DNA of 61,905 nt, taken from the NCBI GenBank assembly GCA_022825925.1, contig JAJDVW010000011.1, forward strand, positions 1 through 61,905, in the 5' to 3' direction. Below, piece by piece: positions 55,095 through 61,905 of this stretch (position 1 is its first letter; each line of letters begins with the position of its first letter). The position numbers were made by a program, and so were the translations under genes. The notes beneath the pieces are model-generated. The model was not told where the DNA came from and searched no databases. It was given only the letters and a program-made list of their open reading frames with translations. This DNA is from Pseudomonadales bacterium. GTDB lineage: Bacteria > Pseudomonadota > Gammaproteobacteria > Pseudomonadales > Azotimanducaceae.

Positions 55095-57281
55095 TCAATC
55101 TCTCCAGGTCAGTCGGAACGCAGTGGCGAAATTGGGATCGGGCTCCACGAACCCGTATCCGCAATTCCTGGATTCGCAGATCATACGAACGATGGTCAGT
55201 CCAAGGCCCATTCCGCCCAAGCCCAGGGACATCCGCTCGCGGGATAGATCCAGCCGGCGAACGAACGGATCGAACAATTCATGAGACTCTGCCAGGTCGA
55301 CGCCGACGCCTGTGTCGCTTACGGTCAAGTGATTGCGGTGGCGCGCAAGCGTGCCGCCGGTCACCCGAAGATTCTTAGAGGCGGAATCGAGCATCGCGTT
55401 AGATGCATTGACGAAGATGTTCTGAAGCAACGCTTGCCAATCCGCCATAGTAGCCACGGGAAGTAATAGGTTCTTTGGGATATCGGCCGTGTGCACCTCA
55501 AGACGGCGCAGGAGTGGCCGTGTGTTGCGAAGGACGATGCGAACCGTCGCTTGGGCGCGCAATCGTTTCGCTTCTTCCCGATCTTCGCTGGTTGTGAGAG
55601 TAGAAAACAGGCTACGTGTTCGCTGGTACTGCTCAATCCAGCCGCGGAAGTCAGTCACGAGCGCCTCTAGGGTCTCATGATCGGTGGAACGTTCGGGGGA
55701 GAGACGGGACAGCTCGTTCACAAATCGGACAAGGCGGCGTAGCTGCCTGTTGCTTTCGTGTTCGAAAGCGAGGGCGGCGAGCCCGGCGGCGGCGAGCGGG
55801 GCAAGTAGGGCTGTCTGGCGTTCGACGTAGCGGTTCTCCTTCCTGAGGCCGTCGTAGTAGTCGTCCACTTCGTCCAGCAGCCTGTCGTGGAGCGGCGCGG
55901 GTATGGATGGCTTGATCTCGGCGATGGTCTGCCTTAGACGGTCAAGCTTCGCATCGGGGGCTTCTATCGGGCGCAGCCGGGAAACCTCGCGTTCCTGCCG
56001 GAGCTGGTAGCGGGTGGCGTAGTAGTCGATGGACCATCGGACGACGCGCTTGAGTTCCTTATACGCGTCGTTGTCCACGAGACGGTCGCGTCCGATGTTG
56101 ATTTGCAGCAGCTGGCCACTCCTCTGGGCCGCCGTCCCAGCCCGGCTACGTTCCCGCGTAGTGCCGATGTTCACAACGCCGAAAATCCTCTCGGTAGTCG
56201 GCAGGTCGTGCATTGCGAGCGGTACGTTCAGCTCGTGGGGCAACAGTTGAGACAGGGAAAGCCGGTGCGAGTGGTCCAGTTGGATGCCCAGCCAATCCTG
56301 TTCGATGCCGTAGTAGGGAAGGCGGAAACCACTATCGTAAACATGTACGCCTCCGAATTCCTTGAAGTAGGCCCTCGCGTCATCGACAGCAATCCCGCCT
56401 GGCTGCTTGCCCCAGAGTTTGAATATGCGAATCTCGAAGTCGCACTGGTCGATGTGGCCGCGCATTATGGGAATGTCTATCAGGTACGTGTCGCCGTCAC
56501 GAAAGGTGATGCTAATGGCACACCGATTTCGGGCGCGGCCAGCGCGAATCTCGCCGGTGATCTTCGCGTCCCAGACGTCAAGAATCTTCGAGAGCTGGTC
56601 TTGGAACAGCCCTTCTATGCGCTCGTCGTTGGCTAGGAGTTCGATCCGGAACGTCTCGGGCGAGATGTCTTCGGCTCGCGTGGCGCCGGCGAACGGAGGC
56701 TGCAGCATCCATACCTCGCGGGCGAGCGAGCGGACCGGTGAGTCCTGGTCGCGTTCGTCATAGGACCAGTCGTGGTTGAGGCTTTTGAGAGTAATTCTCG
56801 TACCATTGCGGGAACCGTTTGCGTACTCCTCTTTCTTCTGGGATACGCGGTAGTAGGCGACCGCCTCGGTGAGATCTCCAGCGTCGATAGCTTCCTCCCA
56901 GTCGACTTCGGCGTACACCCGGTTGCGGCCCCGTTTCGCCGTGGTGACGATCTCCACTTCTTTCGCAAGAAACTGGACGGCTAGTCGCCCGATTCCCTTG
57001 GAACCGGTTAACGGACGTTCGTACTCCCTTGAGAACTGCTGTTTGACCTTGTTGGTCGTACCGATGCGCATCCAGAAGTCGCGAAACTCGGTGAAGGTCA
57101 TGCCGTGTCCGTCGTCGCAGACCTCAATCTCGTCTTCGGAGAGGTATATTTCACAATGGTTAGCGTCGGCGTCAAAGGCGTTCTTGACGAGTTCCGCCAA
57201 GGCGATGTAGGGGCGGCCAACGAGACGCTCCCCAAGCTCTTGAAGAAGGTGTGAGTCGATGGTGAAATTGAGGGGTTCCAT
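55095..57281 (-). CDS. GHKL ATPase with HSP90/MORC-like and histidine-kinase-like domains
   Basis: A 728-residue protein with two GHKL ATPase domains. N-terminal (1-190): ALAELVKNAFDADA, EVCDDGHGM, GSKGIGRLA, as in MORC/MutL/HSP90-type ATPases. C-terminal (480-728): a helical region with candidate phospho-His508 (LAFEHESNRQ), an N box (LLQNIFVNASNAM), G1 VSDTGVGVD and G2 GLGGMGLGLTIVRMI, as in histidine kinases. No membrane segment or signal peptide. The receiver gene follows directly. Bacterial MORC/MutL-like ATPases are known from restriction systems; here DNA methyltransferases flank it. It probably senses invading nucleic acid and signals to the receiver; inference. Confidence 0.8.
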   Translation of the reverse strand: MEPLNFTIDSHLLQELGERLVGRPYIALAELVKNAFDADANHCEIYLSEDEIEVCDDGHGMTFTEFRDFWMRIGTTNKVKQQFSREYERPLTGSKGIGRLAVQFLAKEVEIVTTAKRGRNRVYAEVDWEEAIDAGDLTEAVAYYRVSQKKEEYANGSRNGTRITLKSLNHDWSYDERDQDSPVRSLAREVWMLQPPFAGATRAEDISPETFRIELLANDERIEGLFQDQLSKILDVWDAKITGEIRAGRARNRCAISITFRDGDTYLIDIPIMRGHIDQCDFEIRIFKLWGKQPGGIAVDDARAYFKEFGGVHVYDSGFRLPYYGIEQDWLGIQLDHSHRLSLSQLLPHELNVPLAMHDLPTTERIFGVVNIGTTRERSRAGTAAQRSGQLLQINIGRDRLVDNDAYKELKRVVRWSIDYYATRYQLRQEREVSRLRPIEAPDAKLDRLRQTIAEIKPSIPAPLHDRLLDEVDDYYDGLRKENRYVERQTALLAPLAAAGLAALAFEHESNRQLRRLVRFVNELSRLSPERSTDHETLEALVTDFRGWIEQYQRTRSLFSTLTTSEDREEAKRLRAQATVRIVLRNTRPLLRRLEVHTADIPKNLLLPVATMADWQALLQNIFVNASNAMLDSASKNLRVTGGTLARHRNHLTVSDTGVGVDLAESHELFDPFVRRLDLSRERMSLGLGGMGLGLTIVRMICESRNCGYGFVEPDPNFATAFRLTWRD

Positions 57282-57388
57282 GGGGTGAAGCCAAAATCAA
57301 TGATCGAACGCGGTCTTTAGAGCAGCTGCAGAAGCCACGTCCTGGCGAGGCGTAGGAGCGTAGTTGGAAGCGAGAACGCGCATGGCTA

Positions 57389-58798
57389 TCAGTTTGATGG
57401 ACTCAGGATTGGAGCATTTAACAGGAACCGTTTATAGCAGCGGATATAACCGCCTTTGATCTTAGGAGAAACGCCCTGCAAGGCATGAGCTAGCCCGCCA
57501 TCTCTGAGGCGAGAGTAGAGGGCATCGACGTCGTCGTCGGGCGCGAATATGGCGTAGACGCCATGGGAAGGGATTGCACCGGAGCGATCAATGGCGACGC
57601 GAGGGATCTTGGCGATTTCGGGTACCAAGAGTTTGGGTCGGATCCAGTCTTGAGCGCATACTCTATCGATCGTGCGGTACCAGACGCCACCGTTGCGCAC
57701 GACGAAGCGTTGTCTCAAGGTAGCGGAGAAGCGGTGTAGGCGCCCAAAAAGCATTGGAAAGCGTTTTAGGTCCAGTAGGTCGCCGTCAGCGTTCCAGATC
57801 GTCACGACGCGACGACCACGCGACTTGATAGAACCCTCGGCCACTTCCGATGCGTCAATCCAGGGTCTGAGCAGCTCCGGTTCGACGTCGTCTTCGCCGG
57901 GTTGCAGAACGAAGGCCGGGCTATGTCCGAGCGCGGGTCCGACCCTAACGGTGTAACCCAGGTCACGAAGTGTGCAGCCCGATTTGTGGGGTGGAGAGGA
58001 TGGGGAAGTGCACGGCGATAGCCGTTTCGTTGCCACCAATATGGAGGGGTACGAGTCGACGTCGGACTGAAAGGCCTCGGCGGCCGGGACAGATTGTTCG
58101 GAAGAAATGGCGAGGTGTGGGATCCATTTGCGTCGAAAAGCGCTGGCGAAGGCCATGTATCGCCATCGGTCGGAGCAGAGAAAGCCGGCACGCCCATGGG
58201 GCTGAAGCTGCTCGAAGGCAAGGTCGAGGAAGGGTAAGAAGAGATCACCGCCAGTCATGTTGCGTGGTAGTTGATCGTTGTAGGTCTCTTTGAGCGAAGG
58301 CGGAATCTTCGCCCACCGAATGTATGGCGGATTGCCAGCGGTGTGTGTGTAGAGGCGGGCGGTGCGGTCCGTGAGCAAGAAATCCGAATTGACGTACCAG
58401 TGTCTTGCACAAGCAGCAGACGTGGATGGATGTACTCCGATTTCATCGAGGGCCCCCTTGGTTCGTTGTCGAGCTTCCGCGCAAGCGCCAGAGTGAAGCT
58501 CGAAGCCGTTGATGCGGGGAGCGAGCGTGTCGGAGGTCACGGGTACGTTGTGCTTTCGTAGGGATTGAACGAGCCGGCGTGCGGCTTCGATGACGAACTC
58601 GCCATTGCCGGCAGCCGGCTCTAACAGCCGGGATTCTGAAAGGTCAGCATCACCGGTCCACCCGATTGCGTCGAGTATCCGGCAGACGATCCAGGGGTTG
58701 GTGTATACCCCGCAACTGTCGTGTAGCCGGTCTATCTCGGCCAGTGGATGGTCTGTCATCGCAGCGAACGAGGCGTTTGGGGTTGCCGTATCAGCCAC
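57389..58798 (-). CDS. N6-adenine DNA methyltransferase, Eco57I-like
   Basis: A 469-residue class I AdoMet-dependent N6-adenine methyltransferase. Motif I LLEPAAGNGEFVIEA and motif IV GNPPYIRWAKIP (NPPY) are clear, followed by RAGFLCSDRWRY and a C-terminal target-recognition part. GTG 58798 comes 3 bp after the hsdM stop; ATG 58759 is an alternative. Its N-terminal 50 residues match a relic at 51715-51819. It could modify the site read by the GHKL system or supplement the type I enzyme. Confidence 0.85.
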   Translation of the reverse strand: MADTATPNASFAAMTDHPLAEIDRLHDSCGVYTNPWIVCRILDAIGWTGDADLSESRLLEPAAGNGEFVIEAARRLVQSLRKHNVPVTSDTLAPRINGFELHSGACAEARQRTKGALDEIGVHPSTSAACARHWYVNSDFLLTDRTARLYTHTAGNPPYIRWAKIPPSLKETYNDQLPRNMTGGDLFLPFLDLAFEQLQPHGRAGFLCSDRWRYMAFASAFRRKWIPHLAISSEQSVPAAEAFQSDVDSYPSILVATKRLSPCTSPSSPPHKSGCTLRDLGYTVRVGPALGHSPAFVLQPGEDDVEPELLRPWIDASEVAEGSIKSRGRRVVTIWNADGDLLDLKRFPMLFGRLHRFSATLRQRFVVRNGGVWYRTIDRVCAQDWIRPKLLVPEIAKIPRVAIDRSGAIPSHGVYAIFAPDDDVDALYSRLRDGGLAHALQGVSPKIKGGYIRCYKRFLLNAPILSPSN

Positions 58799-58801
58799 GG
58801 G

Positions 58802-60277
58802 TCAGCTGTCTCCGACTACAGCCTCGAAGCTCGTCAACGCCGAGCGGAGGTTCTCCAAGATCTCATCCGCGAGCACCTCCGGCTCCGGCAGATTCTCCAG
58901 ATCGGTCATGGACGCGTCCTTCAGCCAGAACACGTCGAGGCTGGCCTTGTCCCGCTGCAGCAGTTCGTCCCGCGCAAAGGCGCGCCATCTGCCGTCTGGG
59001 ACTTCCTCGCTCCAGGTCGGTTCCCTGGCGTGGCGGTCCTCGGGCCGGTAGCACGCGACGAAATCCTCCAGATGCGCAAAGGTCAGCGGCTTCTTCTTGA
59101 GCGTGTGATGCACGTTGGTGCGGTAGTCGTAGTACCAGACCTCCGAAGTCTGCGGATCGGGACTGGCCGGCCGGTTGTCGAAGAACAGGACGTTCGCCTT
59201 GACGCCCTGCGCGTAGAAGATGCCGGTCGGCAGCCGCAGGATCGTGTGCAGGTCGGTGGTCTGGAGCAGCTGTCGCCGGATCGTCTCGCCGGCGCCGCCC
59301 TCGAACAGGACGTTGTCGGGGACGACGACCGCCGCGCGTCCGGAAGTCTTCAGCATTGTTCGGATGTGCTGCACGAAGTTGAGCTGCTTGTTCGACGTCA
59401 TCGCCCAGAAGTCCTGCCGGTTGTAGGTCAGGTCGTCGGTCTCCTGTTGGCCCTCGGCGTTCGTGAAACTCATCGAGCTCTTCTTGCCGAACGGTGGATT
59501 GGCCAGGACGTAATCGAAGGTGTCCGAGGGCGGCGAGATCAGCGCGTCGGCCGACGAGATGGCGGTGTCGCCGGTGATCTCCCCGATGCCGTGCAGGAGC
59601 AGGTTCATCAGGCAGAGACGCCGCGTTCCGGCGACGATCTCGTTGCCGTGGAAGGTGGCGTGCTTCAGGAACGTCTTCTGGTCCCTGTCGAGTGCATGGT
59701 TCTCCGGATTGGCGAGGTACGCATGGGCGGCCAGGAAGAACCCGCCCGTTCCGCAAGCGGGGTCTGCGATGGTCTTGCCTGGCTCGGGGCGTACGCAAGC
59801 CACCATGGCCCGGATGAGGGCGCGGGGCGTGAAGTACTGTCCGGCGCCGGACTTCGTGTCCGCGGCGTTCCGTTCGAGGAGGTCCTCGTAGATATCGCCC
59901 TTCACGTCGGCGTCGAGCGTCACCCAGCTCTCGCCGTCCACCATGTCGATCAGACGGAAGAGCTTGGCTGGGTCGTCGATCTTGTTCTGCGCCCTAGCGA
60001 ACACTTGGCCCAGCATGCCTTTCTCCTGACCGAGCCTGCGCAGCAGCGTGATGTAGTGCGCTTCCAGCTCGGCGCCCTGGCGGCGGGTGAGGCTGGTCCA
60101 GTCGTGTCCCTCCGGGATGCCGATGTCACGGTCGTAGGGCGGCCGTGCGTACTCGTCGGCCATCTTAAGGAAGATCAGGTAGGTGAGCTGCTCGAGGTAG
60201 TCGCCGTAGCCCACGCCGGCGTCACGTAGAGTGTTACAGAAGTTCCAGACCCTCGAGACGATGGAGGCGGTGTTCAC
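58802..60277 (-). CDS. hsdM: Type I restriction-modification methyltransferase subunit
   Basis: A 491-residue HsdM. The N-terminal helical domain (FCNTLRDAGVGYGDYLEQLT) is followed by GAGQYFTPRALIRAMV, motif I IADPACGTGGFFLAA and motif IV DYVLANPPFGKK (NPPF). With HsdS it methylates adenine in a bipartite site. GTG 60277 overlaps the stop of the small nuclease gene in GTGA. No hsdR is seen in the window; it may lie upstream beyond the right edge. Confidence 0.93.
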   Translation of the reverse strand: MNTASIVSRVWNFCNTLRDAGVGYGDYLEQLTYLIFLKMADEYARPPYDRDIGIPEGHDWTSLTRRQGAELEAHYITLLRRLGQEKGMLGQVFARAQNKIDDPAKLFRLIDMVDGESWVTLDADVKGDIYEDLLERNAADTKSGAGQYFTPRALIRAMVACVRPEPGKTIADPACGTGGFFLAAHAYLANPENHALDRDQKTFLKHATFHGNEIVAGTRRLCLMNLLLHGIGEITGDTAISSADALISPPSDTFDYVLANPPFGKKSSMSFTNAEGQQETDDLTYNRQDFWAMTSNKQLNFVQHIRTMLKTSGRAAVVVPDNVLFEGGAGETIRRQLLQTTDLHTILRLPTGIFYAQGVKANVLFFDNRPASPDPQTSEVWYYDYRTNVHHTLKKKPLTFAHLEDFVACYRPEDRHAREPTWSEEVPDGRWRAFARDELLQRDKASLDVFWLKDASMTDLENLPEPEVLADEILENLRSALTSFEAVVGDS

Positions 60278-60729
60278 GCCCGAACCTCCTGGGCGACCAG
60301 TTCGTCTCCGTCAAGCTCCCAGAACTCCACATCCGTGGGGATCATGTGGGGCTGTGTTCGGAGGAAGTAGTTCAGCAGGCTTTCGCTTCGACCACGGCGT
60401 ACGCTGCGTTCGACGACGAAGATCTTCCTGTAGTTGGACGGAGCCATGTGGAAGTAGAACATGGCTTCTGCCCAGTTCTTCATCTTGGCGCTCGGTACGT
60501 TGCCGCCCGCAGTCGAGGTGTGCGACTTGCACTCGACGATCACCGGCGGGCTTTCCGATCCAAGGTCGAAGGAATGGTTCTTGAACACCGCGTTCAAGCC
60601 GCATGGCACCTTGTGGTCAGGGTCCAGCCGCAGACCCAACTTGGCGAGAGCCTTCCGCGTCCGGTCTTCAAAGGCTCGACCGACATGCGCATTGCTGATC
60701 GAGCCCTCTCTCTGATAGCTGCTGCTCAT
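60274..60729 (-). CDS. Small PD-(D/E)XK nuclease-like protein between hsdS and hsdM
   Basis: A 151-residue protein with a restriction-like core: FDLGSESPPVIVECKSHT gives the D...ECK catalytic pattern, and VGRAFEDRTRKALAKLGLRL is the leading helix with Glu. ATG 60729 overlaps the hsdS stop (ATGA), and its own stop overlaps the hsdM start (GTGA), so all three are translationally coupled. It is too small to be HsdR. Its role may be a nicking or auxiliary nuclease, or it may be a single-domain guard protein. Confidence 0.7.
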   Translation of the reverse strand: MSSSYQREGSISNAHVGRAFEDRTRKALAKLGLRLDPDHKVPCGLNAVFKNHSFDLGSESPPVIVECKSHTSTAGGNVPSAKMKNWAEAMFYFHMAPSNYRKIFVVERSVRRGRSESLLNYFLRTQPHMIPTDVEFWELDGDELVAQEVRA

Positions 60730-61905
60730 GCTTCCGCGCGCCTCCTTGATCGCTTGGTACGCTTGGTGCCGCAATCGGTCCGGATCCGAGCCAGAAGCGT
60801 GGAGGCGGGCTCGTCGGTCGGGTCCTGGGGAACGAGTTGGCCAGAGAGTGCCATTCTGAGAATGGATTGGCGGAGTGTTTCGGCGCGGGCGAGGCTCGCA
60901 TCGATTTCGGCATCCAGCCCCTCAGCGGCCTCAAGGCGCGCGTCGAGGATGCGGACGATCTCGGCTTGTTCTGCCGGGGAGCAGCAGGGCAAGGGGTACT
61001 CTTGGAGCTTTGTCGCATTGATGTTGGATTGATTTACTCCATCCGTCTTGACGGACTTGCCATGCTCGCGTGCCCGGGGCGAATTCAAGAAATGGGCAAC
61101 GTAAGGTCCCGAGGCGACTTCATCGATCTGGTTCACGCGTACAAGATAACCCGCGAACACGGCAGGCCGCCCGCCCCGATAGATCGCCGTCTTGCCGACC
61201 AGCTCAGGGCTGTTGGTACGATTGAAAAGGACGTCACCGGGTCGCAGTGAGTATCGCGCGATCTCCTCTTTGTCGGTTGTATAGACGAGATCCGTCCAGT
61301 CGATCCTCCCGTCTTGGATATTGCCCATGCGCACAACTGGAACCTCACCTTGAGCACTGGACTTTGCTGCCGTCCCATACTCAGGCCCGGTTGAGGACGA
61401 GCCAAGGTACGACCACACCCAGCCCTGTGGCAGTGCCGGCAACGGAAGCTGCTGACTGGGCTTGGTCGGGCGAGTAGCGCCTGGCGCCTTGGGTTTCGTA
61501 GGCCGCTTGCCCTTCTCACCGCCCTTGCGCCATTCGACAACGGTTCGTTCCCAATCCTCAAGAGCTGCCCTGTAACACCCTTCGCGTTTCTCTCGCATCC
61601 GTGCCAGTAGGGCATCCGGACTTTCGAGCTTGTGACGGTTCTGGTCCCGCCACACTGCGGTGAGACGACCCTCAAAGGCGGACTTGAGTAGCGACTGCCG
61701 ATAGAGTCCGATGGCTCGCTCCGCATCGCGAAGGGTCTCGATTCCGCGGTCGATTTCGTCGAACAGAGCCTCGATCTTCTCGACAATGCGGCCCTGTTCC
61801 AGGGTGGGTGGCAGTTCAAGCCGTTGCTCCTTGACTTGGTCTTCCTTGACCGCCGGATAGCTCACGCCGTATTGCTCGCCGGTTAGCGCGGAAACGAAGT
61901 CATGA
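60726..61905 (-). CDS. hsdS: Type I restriction-modification specificity subunit (5' end outside window)
   Basis: At least 392 codons of HsdS; the frame stays open through the right window edge (HDFVSALTGEQYGVSYPAVK), so the first target-recognition domain is missing. Visible are the central conserved helices (LEQGRIVEKIEALFDEIDRG, LLKSAFEGRLT), a second recognition domain (GWVWSYLG ... VVRMGNIQDGRIDW, LRPGDVLFNRTNS) and the second conserved helices (AEQAEIVRILDARLEAAE, SILRMALSGQLVP). It dictates the DNA sequence recognised by the HsdM complex. A Lys/Pro-rich linker (GKRPTKPKAPGATRPTKP) joins the domains. Confidence 0.9.
   Translation of the reverse strand, partial: HDFVSALTGEQYGVSYPAVKEDQVKEQRLELPPTLEQGRIVEKIEALFDEIDRGIETLRDAERAIGLYRQSLLKSAFEGRLTAVWRDQNRHKLESPDALLARMREKREGCYRAALEDWERTVVEWRKGGEKGKRPTKPKAPGATRPTKPSQQLPLPALPQGWVWSYLGSSSTGPEYGTAAKSSAQGEVPVVRMGNIQDGRIDWTDLVYTTDKEEIARYSLRPGDVLFNRTNSPELVGKTAIYRGGRPAVFAGYLVRVNQIDEVASGPYVAHFLNSPRAREHGKSVKTDGVNQSNINATKLQEYPLPCCSPAEQAEIVRILDARLEAAEGLDAEIDASLARAETLRQSILRMALSGQLVPQDPTDEPASTLLARIRTDCGTKRTKRSRRRAEA

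Overview
The window reads as chromosomal DNA of a high-GC (roughly 65-70 % by eye) Gram-negative bacterium, most likely a gammaproteobacterium. The housekeeping genes rppH, ptsP, lgt, thyA and folA all lie on the minus strand in the gammaproteobacterial order, but the run is interrupted by two large blocks. The many dioxygenase, hydrolase and dehydratase genes and the load of restriction-modification genes resemble what is reported for uncultured marine or host-associated gammaproteobacteria; that habitat is inference only.

Layout. 1-5.8 kb: a membrane-anchored repeat protein cut by the window edge, a PhyH dioxygenase, a D-aminoacylase-type amidohydrolase and an alpha/beta hydrolase. 5.8-8.6 kb: a compact type II R-M module of lower GC (C5 methyltransferase with its own HTH, PD-(D/E)XK endonuclease, C-protein-like regulator), bracketed by a near-identical 22-bp repeat. 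8.6-13.1 kb: MaoC-like dehydratase, a RecQ/DprA-like relic, serine hydrolase, cupin and exonuclease III. 13.1-14.9 kb: a 316-bp palindromic MITE-like element, a CpxP-like protein, a G-quadruplex-prone tract, a frameshifted retropepsin-like protease and a NAD-kinase-like relic. 14.9-17.4 kb: S9 peptidase and folA.

17.4-38.0 kb is the highlight: about 20.5 kb of ribosomal-peptide (RiPP) and associated genes placed exactly between folA and thyA, nearly all on one strand with overlapping or closely spaced ends. It holds an 83-residue NHLP-type precursor ending in Cys-Cys-Cys-Trp, a fused leader-binding/YcaO cyclodehydratase, a C39-peptidase ABC exporter, a second NHLP-type ABC exporter, a short HlyD-like protein and an MMPL/RND transporter. 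With them are an AlkB-type membrane hydroxylase fused to a GlnE-like nucleotidyltransferase, an NHLP leader fused to a terpene-cyclase-like toroid protein, a 372-residue unknown, a flavin-dependent halogenase and envelope proteins. My reading: the YcaO protein cyclises Cys residues, the C39 transporter trims and exports, and the hydroxylase, toroid and halogenase are candidate tailoring enzymes. The halogenase could act on the terminal Trp. No SagB-type dehydrogenase is visible.

38.0-50.6 kb: thyA, lgt, then a plus-strand block (NRDE protein, class III aminotransferase, FAD amine oxidase, Rieske oxygenase, SDR), then ptsP, rppH and a DUF255 thioredoxin-fold protein.

50.6-61.9 kb is a defence island with lower GC in its middle part. 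It has a divergent C5 methyltransferase and putative endonuclease, relics of a second GHKL-ATPase/N6-methyltransferase pair, a receiver-domain protein, a GHKL ATPase with both an HSP90/MORC-like and a histidine-kinase-like ATPase domain, an N6-adenine methyltransferase, and type I hsdM and hsdS (cut by the window end) with a small PD-(D/E)XK nuclease gene overlapping both. No tRNA, rRNA or CRISPR array was recognised.
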